DNA of 64,000 bases from Lentzea jiangxiensis (GTDB lineage Bacteria; Actinomycetota; Actinomycetes; Mycobacteriales; Pseudonocardiaceae): contig NZ_FNIX01000001.1 in assembly GCF_900104175.1 (NCBI RefSeq), forward strand, positions 1,524,934 through 1,588,933. The letters run 5' to 3'. Position numbers and translations under genes: made by a program. Below the pieces are notes generated by a model. That model searched no databases, had not been told where the DNA came from, and worked only from the letters and a program-made list of their open reading frames with translations. This document shows, in pieces, positions 35,086 through 45,286 of the stretch. Within the stretch, counting starts at the first letter, position 1. The number at the start of each line of letters is the position of its first letter.

Positions 35086-35970
35086 GTGCGCGAACCCGAG
35101 ATCGAACTCCTGTGCTCCCAGCTGGCCGCTTACTACGTTTTTCCCGACACCGCAGCGGAAATCGCGAAGGTCGTCCGCGCTCGCCTCGACGAGGGCGCCT
35201 ATTCCGGAGTGGACGACGAGGAGTTCGCCCGGCGCGTGACCGAGGACCTGCAGTCGGTCAACGGCGACAAGCACCTGCGCCTGCTCCACAGCGCCGAAGA
35301 GGTGCCCGAGACCGGCGAGGAGTCGGCCTTCGACCCGGTGGCGTACCGGAAGGAGGCCGAGCTCGACGCGTTCGGCATCCACAGGGTCGAGCGGCTGGAA
35401 GGCAACGTCGGCCTGCTCGACCTGCGCCTGCTGCACGACGCCGAGATCGCCACGCCGGCCTACGTCGCCGCGATGAACCTCGTCGCGCACACCGACGCGT
35501 TGATCATCGACCTGCGCAACAACCGCGGTGGTGACCCGCACACGGTCGCGTTGGTCTGCAGCTACCTGTTCGACGAACCGGTGCACCTCAACGACATCTA
35601 CAACCGCCCGGACGACACGACGCAGCAGTTCTGGACCCTGCCGCACGTGCCCGGCCCGAAGTTCGGCGGCAAGAAGCCGGTCTACGTCCTCACGAGCAGC
35701 CGCACGTTCTCCGGCGCCGAGGAACTGAGCTACAACCTCCAGCAGAACGAGCGCGCCACCCTCATCGGCGAGACCACGAAGGGCGGAGCGCATCCCGGCG
35801 ACCGCTACCGGGTCGGCCCGCACCTCAAGTCCGCTGTGCCGAACGGGCGCGCGATCAACCCGGTCTCCGGCACCAACTGGGAGGGCGTGGGAGTGGTCCC
35901 GCACATCCAGGTGCCCGAGGACTCCGCCTTCGAGGTCGCCTACGAGAAGGCGACCTCGAAGCCGGAGTGA
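35086..35970 (+). CDS. S41-family (tail-specific/IRBP-like) peptidase
   Basis: 294 residues. The N-terminal helical domain (LAAYYVFPDTAAEIAKVV and LQSVNGDKHLRLLH) is followed by the S41 core LIIDLRNNRGGDPHTVA, the Ser region TSSRTFSGAEELSYNLQ and GETTKGGAHPG. There is no signal peptide and no PDZ domain, so it is a cytosolic member with unknown substrate. The start GTG 35086 follows a TACTGT hexamer by seven bases, which suggests a leaderless transcript. It is convergent with the TPR gene; stop codons are adjacent. Confidence 0.88.
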   Translation: MREPEIELLCSQLAAYYVFPDTAAEIAKVVRARLDEGAYSGVDDEEFARRVTEDLQSVNGDKHLRLLHSAEEVPETGEESAFDPVAYRKEAELDAFGIHRVERLEGNVGLLDLRLLHDAEIATPAYVAAMNLVAHTDALIIDLRNNRGGDPHTVALVCSYLFDEPVHLNDIYNRPDDTTQQFWTLPHVPGPKFGGKKPVYVLTSSRTFSGAEELSYNLQQNERATLIGETTKGGAHPGDRYRVGPHLKSAVPNGRAINPVSGTNWEGVGVVPHIQVPEDSAFEVAYEKATSKPE

Positions 35971-38673
35971 CTAGTCCAGCCGGGCGGTCAGCTCGCGGAC
36001 GAGCGGATCGGTGCCGGACGGCTTGTTCTGGCGCCGCAACGCCTCCGACAGCATCGACAGCACGTTGGACACCTGGTGGTCGTCGGGCAGCAGCGATGCG
36101 GCCCGGCGCGCCTCCGCCTCCGCGCCCTCGGCGTCGTCGGCGTTGAGCAGCACGTGCGCCGACTTCAGCACCACGAACACCCGCCAGCCCGCGTCGCCCA
36201 GCGACACCACCAGGGCCTCGGCCTCGCGGTACTGCTTCATCGCCAGCGCGAACTCGCCGACCTGACCGTGCACCCACGCGCGGATCGCGGCGATCTCCGC
36301 CTGCCGGCGCGTGACCTCCTGCTCGTCGTCGAGCAGCGGCAGCAACGCCTCCGCCTCGTCGACGGCCGCGCGGGTCTCGGTCACCTCCTCGTCGGGCAGG
36401 TTCGACGCGAGCTCGACCAGCGAGCCGATCGCCTCCGAGAGGTTGCCCTCCTGCTGCCACAGCGCGGCACCCGCGCGCCACGACGCCGTGGCCTCGTCGT
36501 GCTTGCCGAGCCCGCCCTGCACGGACGCGAGCGCGTCGAGCAGGAACGCCCGGCGGCCCGTCTCCTCGGGCGGCAGCAGTTCGGTCGCCTCGCGCAGGTA
36601 CCGTTCCGCGGCCGGCAGTTCGCCGAGCTTGCGGCACACCTGCCCGAGCCGGAACACCACCTGCAGCCGCAGGTCCTCCTGGCCGTCCTGCAGCAGCCGC
36701 AACGACTCCTCGAGGACCTCGGCGGCCTCGACGAACCGGTCCGTCTGCACGTACCCGCCGCTCAGCGCGAAGCAGAAGTGCGCGGTGTGGCCGGGGGTGA
36801 GGTGCACGCGCGAGATCGCCACGGCCTCGCGGAGGTCGCCCAGGCAGGCGCCCTCCTGGTCCAGCTCCTGGATCGCCGCGACCTGGTACCAGCGCGCCTC
36901 GGAGGACTCGGGCAGCGGGAACGCCGACACGTACTCGCGTGCCGTCGCGATCGCCTCCGGGACCTTGCGCAGGACGGTCTCCAGCCGCAGCTTCAGCCGG
37001 TAGCCCTCGAAGCGGGCGTTCGGCCGCAGGTCACCGGACATGGCGTCGAGGACGTCCGCGTACGCGCCTTCGAGGTCCTGCTGCCGGGCCCTGTGCTCCG
37101 CCGCCTCGACCAGGACCCTGCCGCGCAGCTCCGGAACGTCCCAAGAGGACGCCAGTGCGAGCATCTCGCCCGCCTCGTCGTGCGCGTGGTCGTCGTCGAG
37201 CAGCTCGGCCAGCGTCAGGGCGGCGACCGTCCTGGTGTAGTCGGACGTCGCCTCGGCGAGGCACCTCTCGGCGATCTCGCGGCCACCTTCGAGGCCCATC
37301 GCGAGCCGCGCCTGGTACCGCAGCGCGAGGTCGGCGGGCAGCGCGGCCAGCAGCCGGTCGAAGGCCTGCCGGTCGAACGGCACCAGCCCGGTCGTCATCC
37401 GCCGGATGCCCGCGTGCGCCGCGAGGTCGGGCGGCAGCAACGCGTCCATGTCCGCGGGCAGCGAGTCGAGCATCCGCCGCGCCTTCACGAAGTCGCCCTG
37501 CTCGTACAGCGCCAGCATCGACTCGGCGATCTCCACCGGGTCACCGGTGACGTGCGGCTCCTCGGCGGGAGCGGCCACCGGCGCCGCCGGCACCGCCAGT
37601 TCGACGGCCGGGTAGTCGGCCTGCTCGAGCGCCCTGGTCACCCGCTCGACCCACGCCGGCGTGCCGTTGCGCTCGTCGAACTGGTTCGCGAGCTGCACGG
37701 CCCGCTTCGACAGCCGGTCGAGCAGCTCGGCGGCCGTCCGCGTGCCGACGGCCGGGACCTCGAAGACCGTGTCGGCCGGAAGGCGTTGCAGCAGAACGGA
37801 AGCGCACTCGGCGAACGACATCTCGTCGGCGGGCAGCTGCGTGGCCTTCACCTTGTGCAGCGACCGGCGCAGGATGTCCTCGCCGCGCGAGAGGTTGCCC
37901 GTCAGCGCGCAGAACCGGATGTGCTCGTGCACGTACGAGGTGATCTCGTCATCCTTGATCAACCGGTACGCGGTCGTGTGCGCGTGCGCCGCCTTTTCGA
38001 CGTCGCCGATCTCCAGCAACGGCCACAGCAGCGCGGTCAGGATGCCCTGCGGCTGCGTCGCGCAGCCGCTGTGGCCCGACAGGCCCTCCCAGCCGTGCGC
38101 GGCGGCCTCCTGGTGGCGGCCGAGGCGCGCCAGCATCCAGACCTGCTCCTCGACCACGCACGCCTCGCAGTCCGCCATCGGTCCGCGTTCGGTGGCGAGG
38201 TAGCGGCCGAGGTGCTCGGCGAGCCCGGTCATGTCACCGACGTGGTAGGCGTACTCGGCACGGGCGCCGTGCACCGGCTGCACGGAGAAGCCGAGCTTGG
38301 CGTAGCGGTCCGCGAGCTGCGCGATCACGGCCCGCAGCTGCTCCAGCGAGAACCGCGGGTCGCGGCGCAACCCCGTCGCGATCCATTTGTGCGACCAGTT
38401 GAGCGAGTGGACCTCGTACTCGTTGAACGCCTCCGGGTCCTTTTCCTCCGCGGCCCGCACCCACGCGAACGGCGCGAGCATCAGGTCGTAGCGCGACAGG
38501 TAGTACGCCGAGTCGATCATCGCGATCCGGCACGAGACCCCGAGCGGCAGGTGCCCGAGCGCGTCGGACATCCGAGCCGCCCGTTCCAGCGCCTCGTGCT
38601 TCGGCATGCCCGTCGGCATGTTGTACGCGTCGAGGAACGCTCTTTCCGCGTCCTCAGCGGTGAAGTCGGCCAT
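35971..38673 (-). CDS. Large tetratricopeptide-repeat protein
   Basis: 900 residues, cytosolic, almost wholly helical. Many TPR-like helix pairs can be read, for example EAAEVLEESLRLLQDGQEDL, LGELPAAERYLREATELL and LGKHDEATASWRAGAALWQQ in the C-terminal half. The N-terminal half has looser repeats around AAAHGWEGLSGHSG and contains a CEACVVEE pair of Cys. No enzymatic motif is visible. The ATG at 38673 lies two bases after the stop of the HSP90 gene, so the pair is an operon; a co-chaperone or client-adaptor role for the HSP90 is a reasonable inference. Confidence 0.85.
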   Translation of the reverse strand: MADFTAEDAERAFLDAYNMPTGMPKHEALERAARMSDALGHLPLGVSCRIAMIDSAYYLSRYDLMLAPFAWVRAAEEKDPEAFNEYEVHSLNWSHKWIATGLRRDPRFSLEQLRAVIAQLADRYAKLGFSVQPVHGARAEYAYHVGDMTGLAEHLGRYLATERGPMADCEACVVEEQVWMLARLGRHQEAAAHGWEGLSGHSGCATQPQGILTALLWPLLEIGDVEKAAHAHTTAYRLIKDDEITSYVHEHIRFCALTGNLSRGEDILRRSLHKVKATQLPADEMSFAECASVLLQRLPADTVFEVPAVGTRTAAELLDRLSKRAVQLANQFDERNGTPAWVERVTRALEQADYPAVELAVPAAPVAAPAEEPHVTGDPVEIAESMLALYEQGDFVKARRMLDSLPADMDALLPPDLAAHAGIRRMTTGLVPFDRQAFDRLLAALPADLALRYQARLAMGLEGGREIAERCLAEATSDYTRTVAALTLAELLDDDHAHDEAGEMLALASSWDVPELRGRVLVEAAEHRARQQDLEGAYADVLDAMSGDLRPNARFEGYRLKLRLETVLRKVPEAIATAREYVSAFPLPESSEARWYQVAAIQELDQEGACLGDLREAVAISRVHLTPGHTAHFCFALSGGYVQTDRFVEAAEVLEESLRLLQDGQEDLRLQVVFRLGQVCRKLGELPAAERYLREATELLPPEETGRRAFLLDALASVQGGLGKHDEATASWRAGAALWQQEGNLSEAIGSLVELASNLPDEEVTETRAAVDEAEALLPLLDDEQEVTRRQAEIAAIRAWVHGQVGEFALAMKQYREAEALVVSLGDAGWRVFVVLKSAHVLLNADDAEGAEAEARRAASLLPDDHQVSNVLSMLSEALRRQNKPSGTDPLVRELTARLD

Positions 38674-38675
38674 GT

Positions 38676-40439
38676 TCACTTGCCCCCAACGGCGCGGTCG
38701 AGAAGTTCCAGGAACGAGCGGTTGAGCGCCGCCGTGTCCTTCGGTCGCATCGCCCTGCGAGCCTGCAGGACGGCGTGCACGTACAGGGATTCGAGCGTCA
38801 GCTCCACGAGCGACGGGTCGTTCAGCCGGGCCAGCCGCTGCACCAGCGGGTTGCGGCAGTTGAGGACCAGCTGCTCCGGCCGTGACGACGACGAGCCCGC
38901 GGTCAGCTGCCCCAGCAGCTCCGCCCACAGCGGGTCCGCCACCTCCTCGGCGGTCTGCTCGGTGTCGAGCTTGCGCTGCTGCTCGGCGTTGGTGATCAGC
39001 AGCGCGGGCAGCGAGACCGGGTCGAAGTCGCGGATCACCGCGTCGCAGTCGTGCCGGTCCAGCGCCGCCGCTCCCTCGGACAGCCGCAGCCGCAACGCCG
39101 TCTCGATGCCGGGTTCCGGATCGGCGAGCGCCGCCAGCAGTTCCGTGGGCGCGACCCGGCGCGCGACGGACGCGCCGTCGAGCGCGCTGAGCCGGTTCAG
39201 CAGCTCCAGGTCGTAGGCGTAGCCCGCGTTGACCAGGCCCAGGCCCTGCGCGGCCGCGACCGGCGCGAGCTGGTGGAACTCGTCGACGTCCGGGATGTAG
39301 AGGATCGCGCCGTGCTTGCGCTTGAACTGCCGCAACGGGATCGGGCCGTCGGTGGTCTCGAACGGCAGCCAGCGCTCGACCAGCCGCAGCATCTCGTCGT
39401 CCGAGCGCGCCAGCGACTTGATGCCGAGGTGGTGCGCCGCCAGCAGCTCACCGGCGCGGCGCGGCTCCAGGGCGTCCAGCCTGATCAGCCAGTCGCGGAT
39501 CTGCTCGCCCAGCTCCTCGCGCACCGCCAGCAGCATCTCGTCCTGGTACAGCGACTCGCGTGACGCCGTGGGCCTGATCGCGGACGCGTCGACCACGCAC
39601 CGCACGAAGTACGCCCAGTCCGGCAGCAGGCCCTCGACGTTGTCGCCGACCAGCATCCGCTTCAGGTAGACCCGGTGCGTCTGGCGCGTTCCGGGGTGGA
39701 CCCCGGACGGCAGCACGAACGCGACACCGGTCAGGCCGGCCGCCTCGACCTCGATCGGGATCGCCTCGAACGGCGTGAACCCGAAGACCTGCTCGCAGTA
39801 CTCGGAGAGGTCGGCGTCCTCTGCGGCATCAAGGCTGTCCCACGGGCGCACGCCACGGGTCACCCGAGCGCCGTCCAGCGTCACCACGGCCGGCAGCAGG
39901 TCTCCGTAGTCCACCACCAGTGGCCGCACGACGTCCGCTTCGAGCCAGTGCTCGTTGCCGCGTGACGCGCTCAGGCTCACCGTCGTGCCAACCGGCACGT
40001 CACCGTCCACTGCGGACACCGTGTAGTTGCCCGAGGAGTCAGCCTCCCAGCGCACGCCCGGACCGCCGCGCGCGGACCGCGTGACCACCGTCACGGAGGA
40101 GGCGACCAGGAAGCACGACAGCATGCCGACGCCGAACTGACCGAGGAACCCCTCGCGGGCGAACCCCAGGTCGTCGCGCTTCGACGTGCGGCCGAGCGTG
40201 GACAGCAGCTCGTGGACCTCGGTCTCGGTGAGCCCCACACCGGTGTCGGTGATCGTCAGGACCGGACCGCAGGTGATCGTGACGTCGGCGGGGCACGACG
40301 GGTCGAGCTCACGCCTCGCCGTGATCGCGTCGACGGCGTTCTGCAGCAGTTCCCGCACGTAGACGCGCGGACTGCTGTACAGGTGGTGGCTGAGCAGGTC
40401 GATGATGCCGCGCAGGTCGACGCGGAAGGTGTGCGACAT
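38676..40439 (-). CDS. HSP90-family molecular chaperone
   Basis: 587 residues. The GHKL ATPase domain has YVRELLQNAVDAI (catalytic Glu and Mg-binding Asn), DTGVGLTETEV and GQFGVGMLSCF as the lid. The middle domain includes THRVYLKRMLVGDNVEGLLP, with RPTASRESLYQD holding the conserved Arg. It is slightly shorter than E. coli HtpG, mainly in the C-terminal dimerisation part, and ends DRAVGGK without any EEVD-like tail. ATG at 40439. It heads a two-gene operon with a 900-residue TPR protein. The 148 bases to pheS contain a TAGGAT -10-like element at 40521-40526. Confidence 0.9.
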   Translation of the reverse strand: MSHTFRVDLRGIIDLLSHHLYSSPRVYVRELLQNAVDAITARRELDPSCPADVTITCGPVLTITDTGVGLTETEVHELLSTLGRTSKRDDLGFAREGFLGQFGVGMLSCFLVASSVTVVTRSARGGPGVRWEADSSGNYTVSAVDGDVPVGTTVSLSASRGNEHWLEADVVRPLVVDYGDLLPAVVTLDGARVTRGVRPWDSLDAAEDADLSEYCEQVFGFTPFEAIPIEVEAAGLTGVAFVLPSGVHPGTRQTHRVYLKRMLVGDNVEGLLPDWAYFVRCVVDASAIRPTASRESLYQDEMLLAVREELGEQIRDWLIRLDALEPRRAGELLAAHHLGIKSLARSDDEMLRLVERWLPFETTDGPIPLRQFKRKHGAILYIPDVDEFHQLAPVAAAQGLGLVNAGYAYDLELLNRLSALDGASVARRVAPTELLAALADPEPGIETALRLRLSEGAAALDRHDCDAVIRDFDPVSLPALLITNAEQQRKLDTEQTAEEVADPLWAELLGQLTAGSSSSRPEQLVLNCRNPLVQRLARLNDPSLVELTLESLYVHAVLQARRAMRPKDTAALNRSFLELLDRAVGGK

Positions 40440-40545
40440 GATGCCGCCATCCTAGGGACGGCGGCGGGCCCGTGCCGCCGTTTAACGGCAACGTCCGAGA
40501 GCGGCCGGCGGCGCACCCACTAGGATCAGCCTGCTGATTACCTGA

Positions 40546-41655
<1,110 letters not shown>

Positions 41656-41659
41656 TCCG

Positions 41660-44137
41660 GTGCGCATCCCGGTCAGCTGGCTGGTCGAACACCTCGGTTT
41701 CGACGAAGTCCCCACGCCCGACGAGCTCGCCGAGGCGTTCACCCGCATCGGCATCGAGGTCGAGGAGGTGAGCCCGCTCGGTCCCGTGACCGGCCCGGTC
41801 GTCGCCGGCCGCGTCGTCGAGATCGAGGAGCTCACCGAGTTCAAGAAGCCGATCCGCTACTGCAAGGTCGAGGTCGGTCCCGAGCAGACCAACCAGATCA
41901 TCTGCGGCGCCACCAACTTCGTCGAGGGCGACTCGGTCGTCGTCGCGCTGCCCGGCGCCGTCCTGCCCGGTGGCTTCGCGATCTCCGAGCGCAAGACCTA
42001 CGGCCGCGTGTCGCAGGGCATGATCTGCGCCGCCGACGAGCTCGGCATCGGCGACGACCACTCCGGCATCCTCGTGCTGCCCACCGGCACCGCGCAGCCC
42101 GGCGACGACGCCCTGGAGCTGCTCGGCCTGAACGACACCGTGCTCGAGCTCGCGCCGACCCCGGACCGCGGCTACGCGTTCTCGGTCCGCGGCCTCGCTC
42201 GCGAGATCGCCTGCGCGCTCGACGTGCCGTTCGGCGACCCGGGCCTCGTCGAGATCCCGGAGCCCGAGGGCGAGGCGTGGCCGGTCGACGTCGAGGACCG
42301 CGCCGGCTGCTCGCGGTTCGTGGCGCGCCGGGTCACCGGTGTCGACCCCACCGCGCCGACGCCGTGGTGGATGCGGCGCCGCCTGATGCTCGCGGGCATG
42401 CGCTCGATCTCGCTGCCGGTCGACGTCACGAACTACGTGATGCTCGAGCTCGGTCAGCCGCTGCACGCGTTCGACGCCGCCTCCCTGTCCGGGGCGCTGA
42501 CCGTGCGTCGCGCCCTGGCGGGGGAGAAGCTCACGACGCTGGACGACTCGGTGCGCGCCCTCGACACCGACGACATCGTCATCGCCGACGACTCCGGGGT
42601 CATCTCGCTGGCCGGTGTCATGGGCGGCGCGTCCACGGAGGTCGGCGACACCTCGTCCGACATCCTGCTGGAGGCCGCGAACTGGGACCCGGCGTCCATC
42701 GCGCGCACGGTCCGCCGCCACAAGCTGCCGTCCGAGGCCGCGAAGCGCTTCGAGCGCACCGTCGACCCGGCGCTGGCACCCGTGGCGCTGGAGCGGGCCG
42801 CGAAGCTGCTCAACCACTGCGCCGAGGGCCAGATCAAGCCCGGCCGCACCGACGTGGGCGCGTTCGCGCTGCCCGAGCCGGTGTCGATGCCGATCGACCT
42901 GCCCGACCGCGTCGCCGGCGTCCGCTACGCCCGCGGCGTGACGGCCCGCCGTCTCGGCCAGATCGGCTGCCAGGTCTCGGTGACCACCTCGGAGGAGGGC
43001 CAGACGATCGTCACGGCCGTGCCGCCGACGTGGCGCGCGGACCTCGTGCAGCCCGCCGACCTGGTGGAGGAGGTGCTGCGGCTGGAGGGCTACGACACGA
43101 TCCCGTCCGTCCTGCCGCCCGCCCCCGCCGGTCGTGGCCTGACCGAGCAGCAGCGCCGCCGCCGCACGGTGTGGCGCACGCTGGCCGAGGACGGTTTCGT
43201 CGAGGTCAAGCCGTTCCCGTTCATCGACCCGTCGGTGTTCGACGCGTTCGGCCTGCCGGAGGACGACGTCCGCCGCAACACGGTCGGCGTGCTGAACCCG
43301 TTGGAGGCGGACAAGAACGTCCTCGCGACGACGCTGCTGCCCGGCCTGCTGGAGACGTTGCAGCGCAACCTCTCCCGGGGTGCTCGCGACGTCGCGCTCT
43401 ACAACGTCGCCCAGGTGACGCTGCCGCGCGCGCAGCAGGTCCCCGTTCCCGCGCTCGGCGTCGACCGCCGTCCCACCGAGGCCGAGGTGGCCTCGTTGCA
43501 GGCTGCGCTGCCGCAGCAGCCGCTGCACGTCGCCGGTGTGCTCACGGGCCACCGCGAGCTGGCCGGCTGGTGGGGCAAGGGCCGCCAGGCCGACTGGTCG
43601 GACGCCGTCGAGGCCGCCCGCCGCGCCGGTGCCGCCTACGGCGTGACGCTGCGCGTCGTCGCTTCGGACCTGCTCCCGTGGCACCCCGGTCGCTGCGCCG
43701 AGCTGCGCGTGGGCGACTGGCCCGTCGGCCACGCGGGCGAGCTGCACCCGAAGGTCGTCGAGAAGCTGGGCCTGCCCAAGCGGACCGTGGCGTTCGAGCT
43801 CGACCTCGACGCCCTGCCGCTCGACGACCACCGCCCCGCCCCGGTCGTGTCGGCGTACCCGCCGGTGCTGCTGGACGTGGCGCTCGTCGTGGACGCCTCC
43901 GTGCCGGTGCAGTCGGTGTCGGAGGTCCTCCGCGCGTCCGCCGGCGACCTGCTGGAGGACATCCGGTTGTTCGACGTCTACACGGGTGAGCAGCTGGGCG
44001 AGGGCAAGAAGTCGCTCGCGTACTCCTTGCGCTTCCGCGCCCCGGACCGCACGCTGACGGTGGAGGAGGCGACCGCGGCCCGCGACACCGCCGTGGCCGC
44101 CGCCGGCGAACGCCTGGGCGCAGCGCTGCGCGCCTGA
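41660..44137 (+). CDS. pheT: Phenylalanyl-tRNA synthetase beta subunit
   Basis: 825 residues, starting at GTG 41660 (VRIPVSWLVEHLG). The order is the EMAP/OB tRNA-binding domain (VVAGRVVEIEELTEF), the B3/B4 editing domain (LLEAANWDPASIARTVRRH), the B5 domain, the inactive class II core (LVEEVLRLEGYDTIPS) and the C-terminal ferredoxin-fold anticodon-binding domain (LAYSLRFRAPDRTLTVEEA). All domains seem intact. A hairpin terminator follows within 20 bases, so pheST is a two-gene unit separate from the arginine operon. Confidence 0.97.
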   Translation: MRIPVSWLVEHLGFDEVPTPDELAEAFTRIGIEVEEVSPLGPVTGPVVAGRVVEIEELTEFKKPIRYCKVEVGPEQTNQIICGATNFVEGDSVVVALPGAVLPGGFAISERKTYGRVSQGMICAADELGIGDDHSGILVLPTGTAQPGDDALELLGLNDTVLELAPTPDRGYAFSVRGLAREIACALDVPFGDPGLVEIPEPEGEAWPVDVEDRAGCSRFVARRVTGVDPTAPTPWWMRRRLMLAGMRSISLPVDVTNYVMLELGQPLHAFDAASLSGALTVRRALAGEKLTTLDDSVRALDTDDIVIADDSGVISLAGVMGGASTEVGDTSSDILLEAANWDPASIARTVRRHKLPSEAAKRFERTVDPALAPVALERAAKLLNHCAEGQIKPGRTDVGAFALPEPVSMPIDLPDRVAGVRYARGVTARRLGQIGCQVSVTTSEEGQTIVTAVPPTWRADLVQPADLVEEVLRLEGYDTIPSVLPPAPAGRGLTEQQRRRRTVWRTLAEDGFVEVKPFPFIDPSVFDAFGLPEDDVRRNTVGVLNPLEADKNVLATTLLPGLLETLQRNLSRGARDVALYNVAQVTLPRAQQVPVPALGVDRRPTEAEVASLQAALPQQPLHVAGVLTGHRELAGWWGKGRQADWSDAVEAARRAGAAYGVTLRVVASDLLPWHPGRCAELRVGDWPVGHAGELHPKVVEKLGLPKRTVAFELDLDALPLDDHRPAPVVSAYPPVLLDVALVVDASVPVQSVSEVLRASAGDLLEDIRLFDVYTGEQLGEGKKSLAYSLRFRAPDRTLTVEEATAARDTAVAAAGERLGAALRA

Positions 44138-44154
44138 CCGGTCACACGTGGTGA

Positions 44155-44186
44155 GGCCCGAGGTTCTTCCGGAATCTCGGGCCTTT
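44155..44186 (+). terminator. Rho-independent terminator of pheST
   Basis: GGCCCGAG (44155-44162) pairs with CTCGGGCC (44176-44183) around a 13-base loop that itself contains TTCCGGAA, followed by TTT. It lies 17 bases after the pheT stop. Confidence 0.8.
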
Positions 44187-44358
44187 CCGCGTCATGAGGC
44201 CTCTGACCTCCAGTTCGCGTATGCGGGTAACCGATCCATGCCGGATGACAACAGTGCCGGCCGGGTCCCCGTTCTCCTGACTTGTGCACGCTGTGTAGTG
44301 GTTGAGCGTTCCCCGAACTTGGTGCCGCACCCACCGGGCACCACCCCAGGAGAACCCC

Positions 44359-44700
44359 ATGCGCAAGCGCACCGCAGTATGATCAGCTTCAAGGAACTCG
44401 TCCGTCGGCGCGGTCACCACCGGTCTGCTGTACCCCGGTGCGACCGGCAACGCCGCCGTCAGCGTCAAGAACCCGAACGCGTACCCGGTGAAGGTCACCT
44501 CGGTCGCCCTCGTGCCGGGAAGCGCGCTGGAGTGCGCGCTCGGGTTCGTCACGAGCGCCCCCATGACGCAGATCGCCTCCGGCGCCACCGCCACCGCCAC
44601 CGTGGAGCTGCCCGGCGCCGTGACGATGGGCAACGCCGACAACAGCTGCCAGGGGAAGTCCTTCTCCATCCCGGTCACCGTCACGATCGCGAGCGCGTGA
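44359..44700 (+). pseudogene. Small exported Ig-like protein gene, broken after the seventh codon
   Basis: AGGAG (44348-44352) and ATG 44359 start MRKRTAV, then TGA at 44380-44382 stops it. In the same frame coding resumes with SASRNSSVGAVTTGLLYPGA and continues through NAAVSVKNPNAYPVKVTSVA to the stop at 44698-44700. Codon use is normal. The piece that should follow MRKRTAV, a membrane/signal segment, is missing, so a deletion probably removed it and left a nonsense codon. The remaining beta domain resembles that of the protein encoded at 45287 (same layout of a PNPxxV strand and a late Cys). A GTG or ATG restart inside would give a protein without an export signal. Confidence 0.65.
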
Positions 44701-45005
44701 TGCGCGGCGTGATCGCCGCAGCGGCGGTGCTGTGCCTCCTCGCGGCGCAGCCCGCCTCGGCGGCCTGGACCACCGGCGGTCAGGGAGCCGCCGGCGCCAA
44801 GGCCGCCACCGTCGCCGCGCCGGGTGTGCCGGCCTATGACGTCTGGTGGAGCGACAAGGACAACGGCGAAGGCAACTTCAAGGGGTCCTTCCGTGTCTCC
44901 TCACCGCCCTGCACCGTCACCGGGGGACCTCCTCTCCGCGTGAAGGTGCAGTCAGTCGCGGGAACCTGGCGCAGCGTCCAGGTGTCCGAACAGGTCTGTT
45001 CCTGA
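44700..45005 (+). CDS. Small secreted protein of the AAWT-type cluster
   Basis: 101 residues. MRGVIAAAAVLCLLAAQPAS is a signal peptide, with cleavage expected after ASA; the mature start AAWTTGGQGAAGAKA recalls small exported proteins of actinomycetes with an AWTxxGxGxGxA mature start. Two Cys remain in the mature part (PPCTVTGG and the C-terminal VCS), likely one disulfide. The ATG overlaps the previous stop as TGATG, so it was coupled to the now-broken gene. Function unknown. Confidence 0.7.
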   Translation: MRGVIAAAAVLCLLAAQPASAAWTTGGQGAAGAKAATVAAPGVPAYDVWWSDKDNGEGNFKGSFRVSSPPCTVTGGPPLRVKVQSVAGTWRSVQVSEQVCS

Positions 45006-45286
45006 CAATTCGCTCGATCGGCTGAATCCCGTTCGCCGGGATTTGGGATCAAATCAGCAGGTGGTGGCCCTGCGTGGCTGTCAAGGTGCCAAAGGTCCCT
45101 CATTACAAGGGGCAATCGGCGCCCGTCAGACGCTTGCGCAGTGCGGGAAGCTTCTCCAAGATTGGCGACGCGGCCCACTGGGGCCGAGGGGCGAAGCGAT
45201 GAACCACCGGGCGAGTTGGTCGCCGGTCCGGTGGGGAGCTAGAGGCGAACCCACCGCCTGGAGCAACAACTCTGGAGAGTTGCGCC
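45006..45286 (+). promoter_or_regulatory. Structured 281-base leader of the anchored Ig-like protein gene
   Basis: No gene fits this gap. CCACCGG (45207-45213) can pair with the first half of CCGGTGGG around 45229, while the second half, CGGTGGG, can instead pair with CCCACCG near 45250, so two mutually exclusive stems exist. CAACTC-TGGA-GAGTTG (about 45267-45282) then puts the GGAG ribosome binding site of the next gene in a hairpin loop. Upstream, TGAATCCCGTTCGCCGGGAT and GGGGCGAAGCG recall parts of actinobacterial c-di-AMP (ydaO) riboswitches, but I cannot match the whole consensus. Confidence 0.4.

Noticed and set aside
44142..44684. 180-codon minus-strand frame under the small exported protein genes
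   Set aside because: It mirrors the high third-position GC of the plus-strand remnant and has no recognisable domain; it also runs through the pheT terminator.
45006..45286. A firm riboswitch call for the leader
   Set aside because: Only fragments recall the c-di-AMP motif; the GEMM, cobalamin and THF consensus elements I looked for are not present. Kept as a candidate only.
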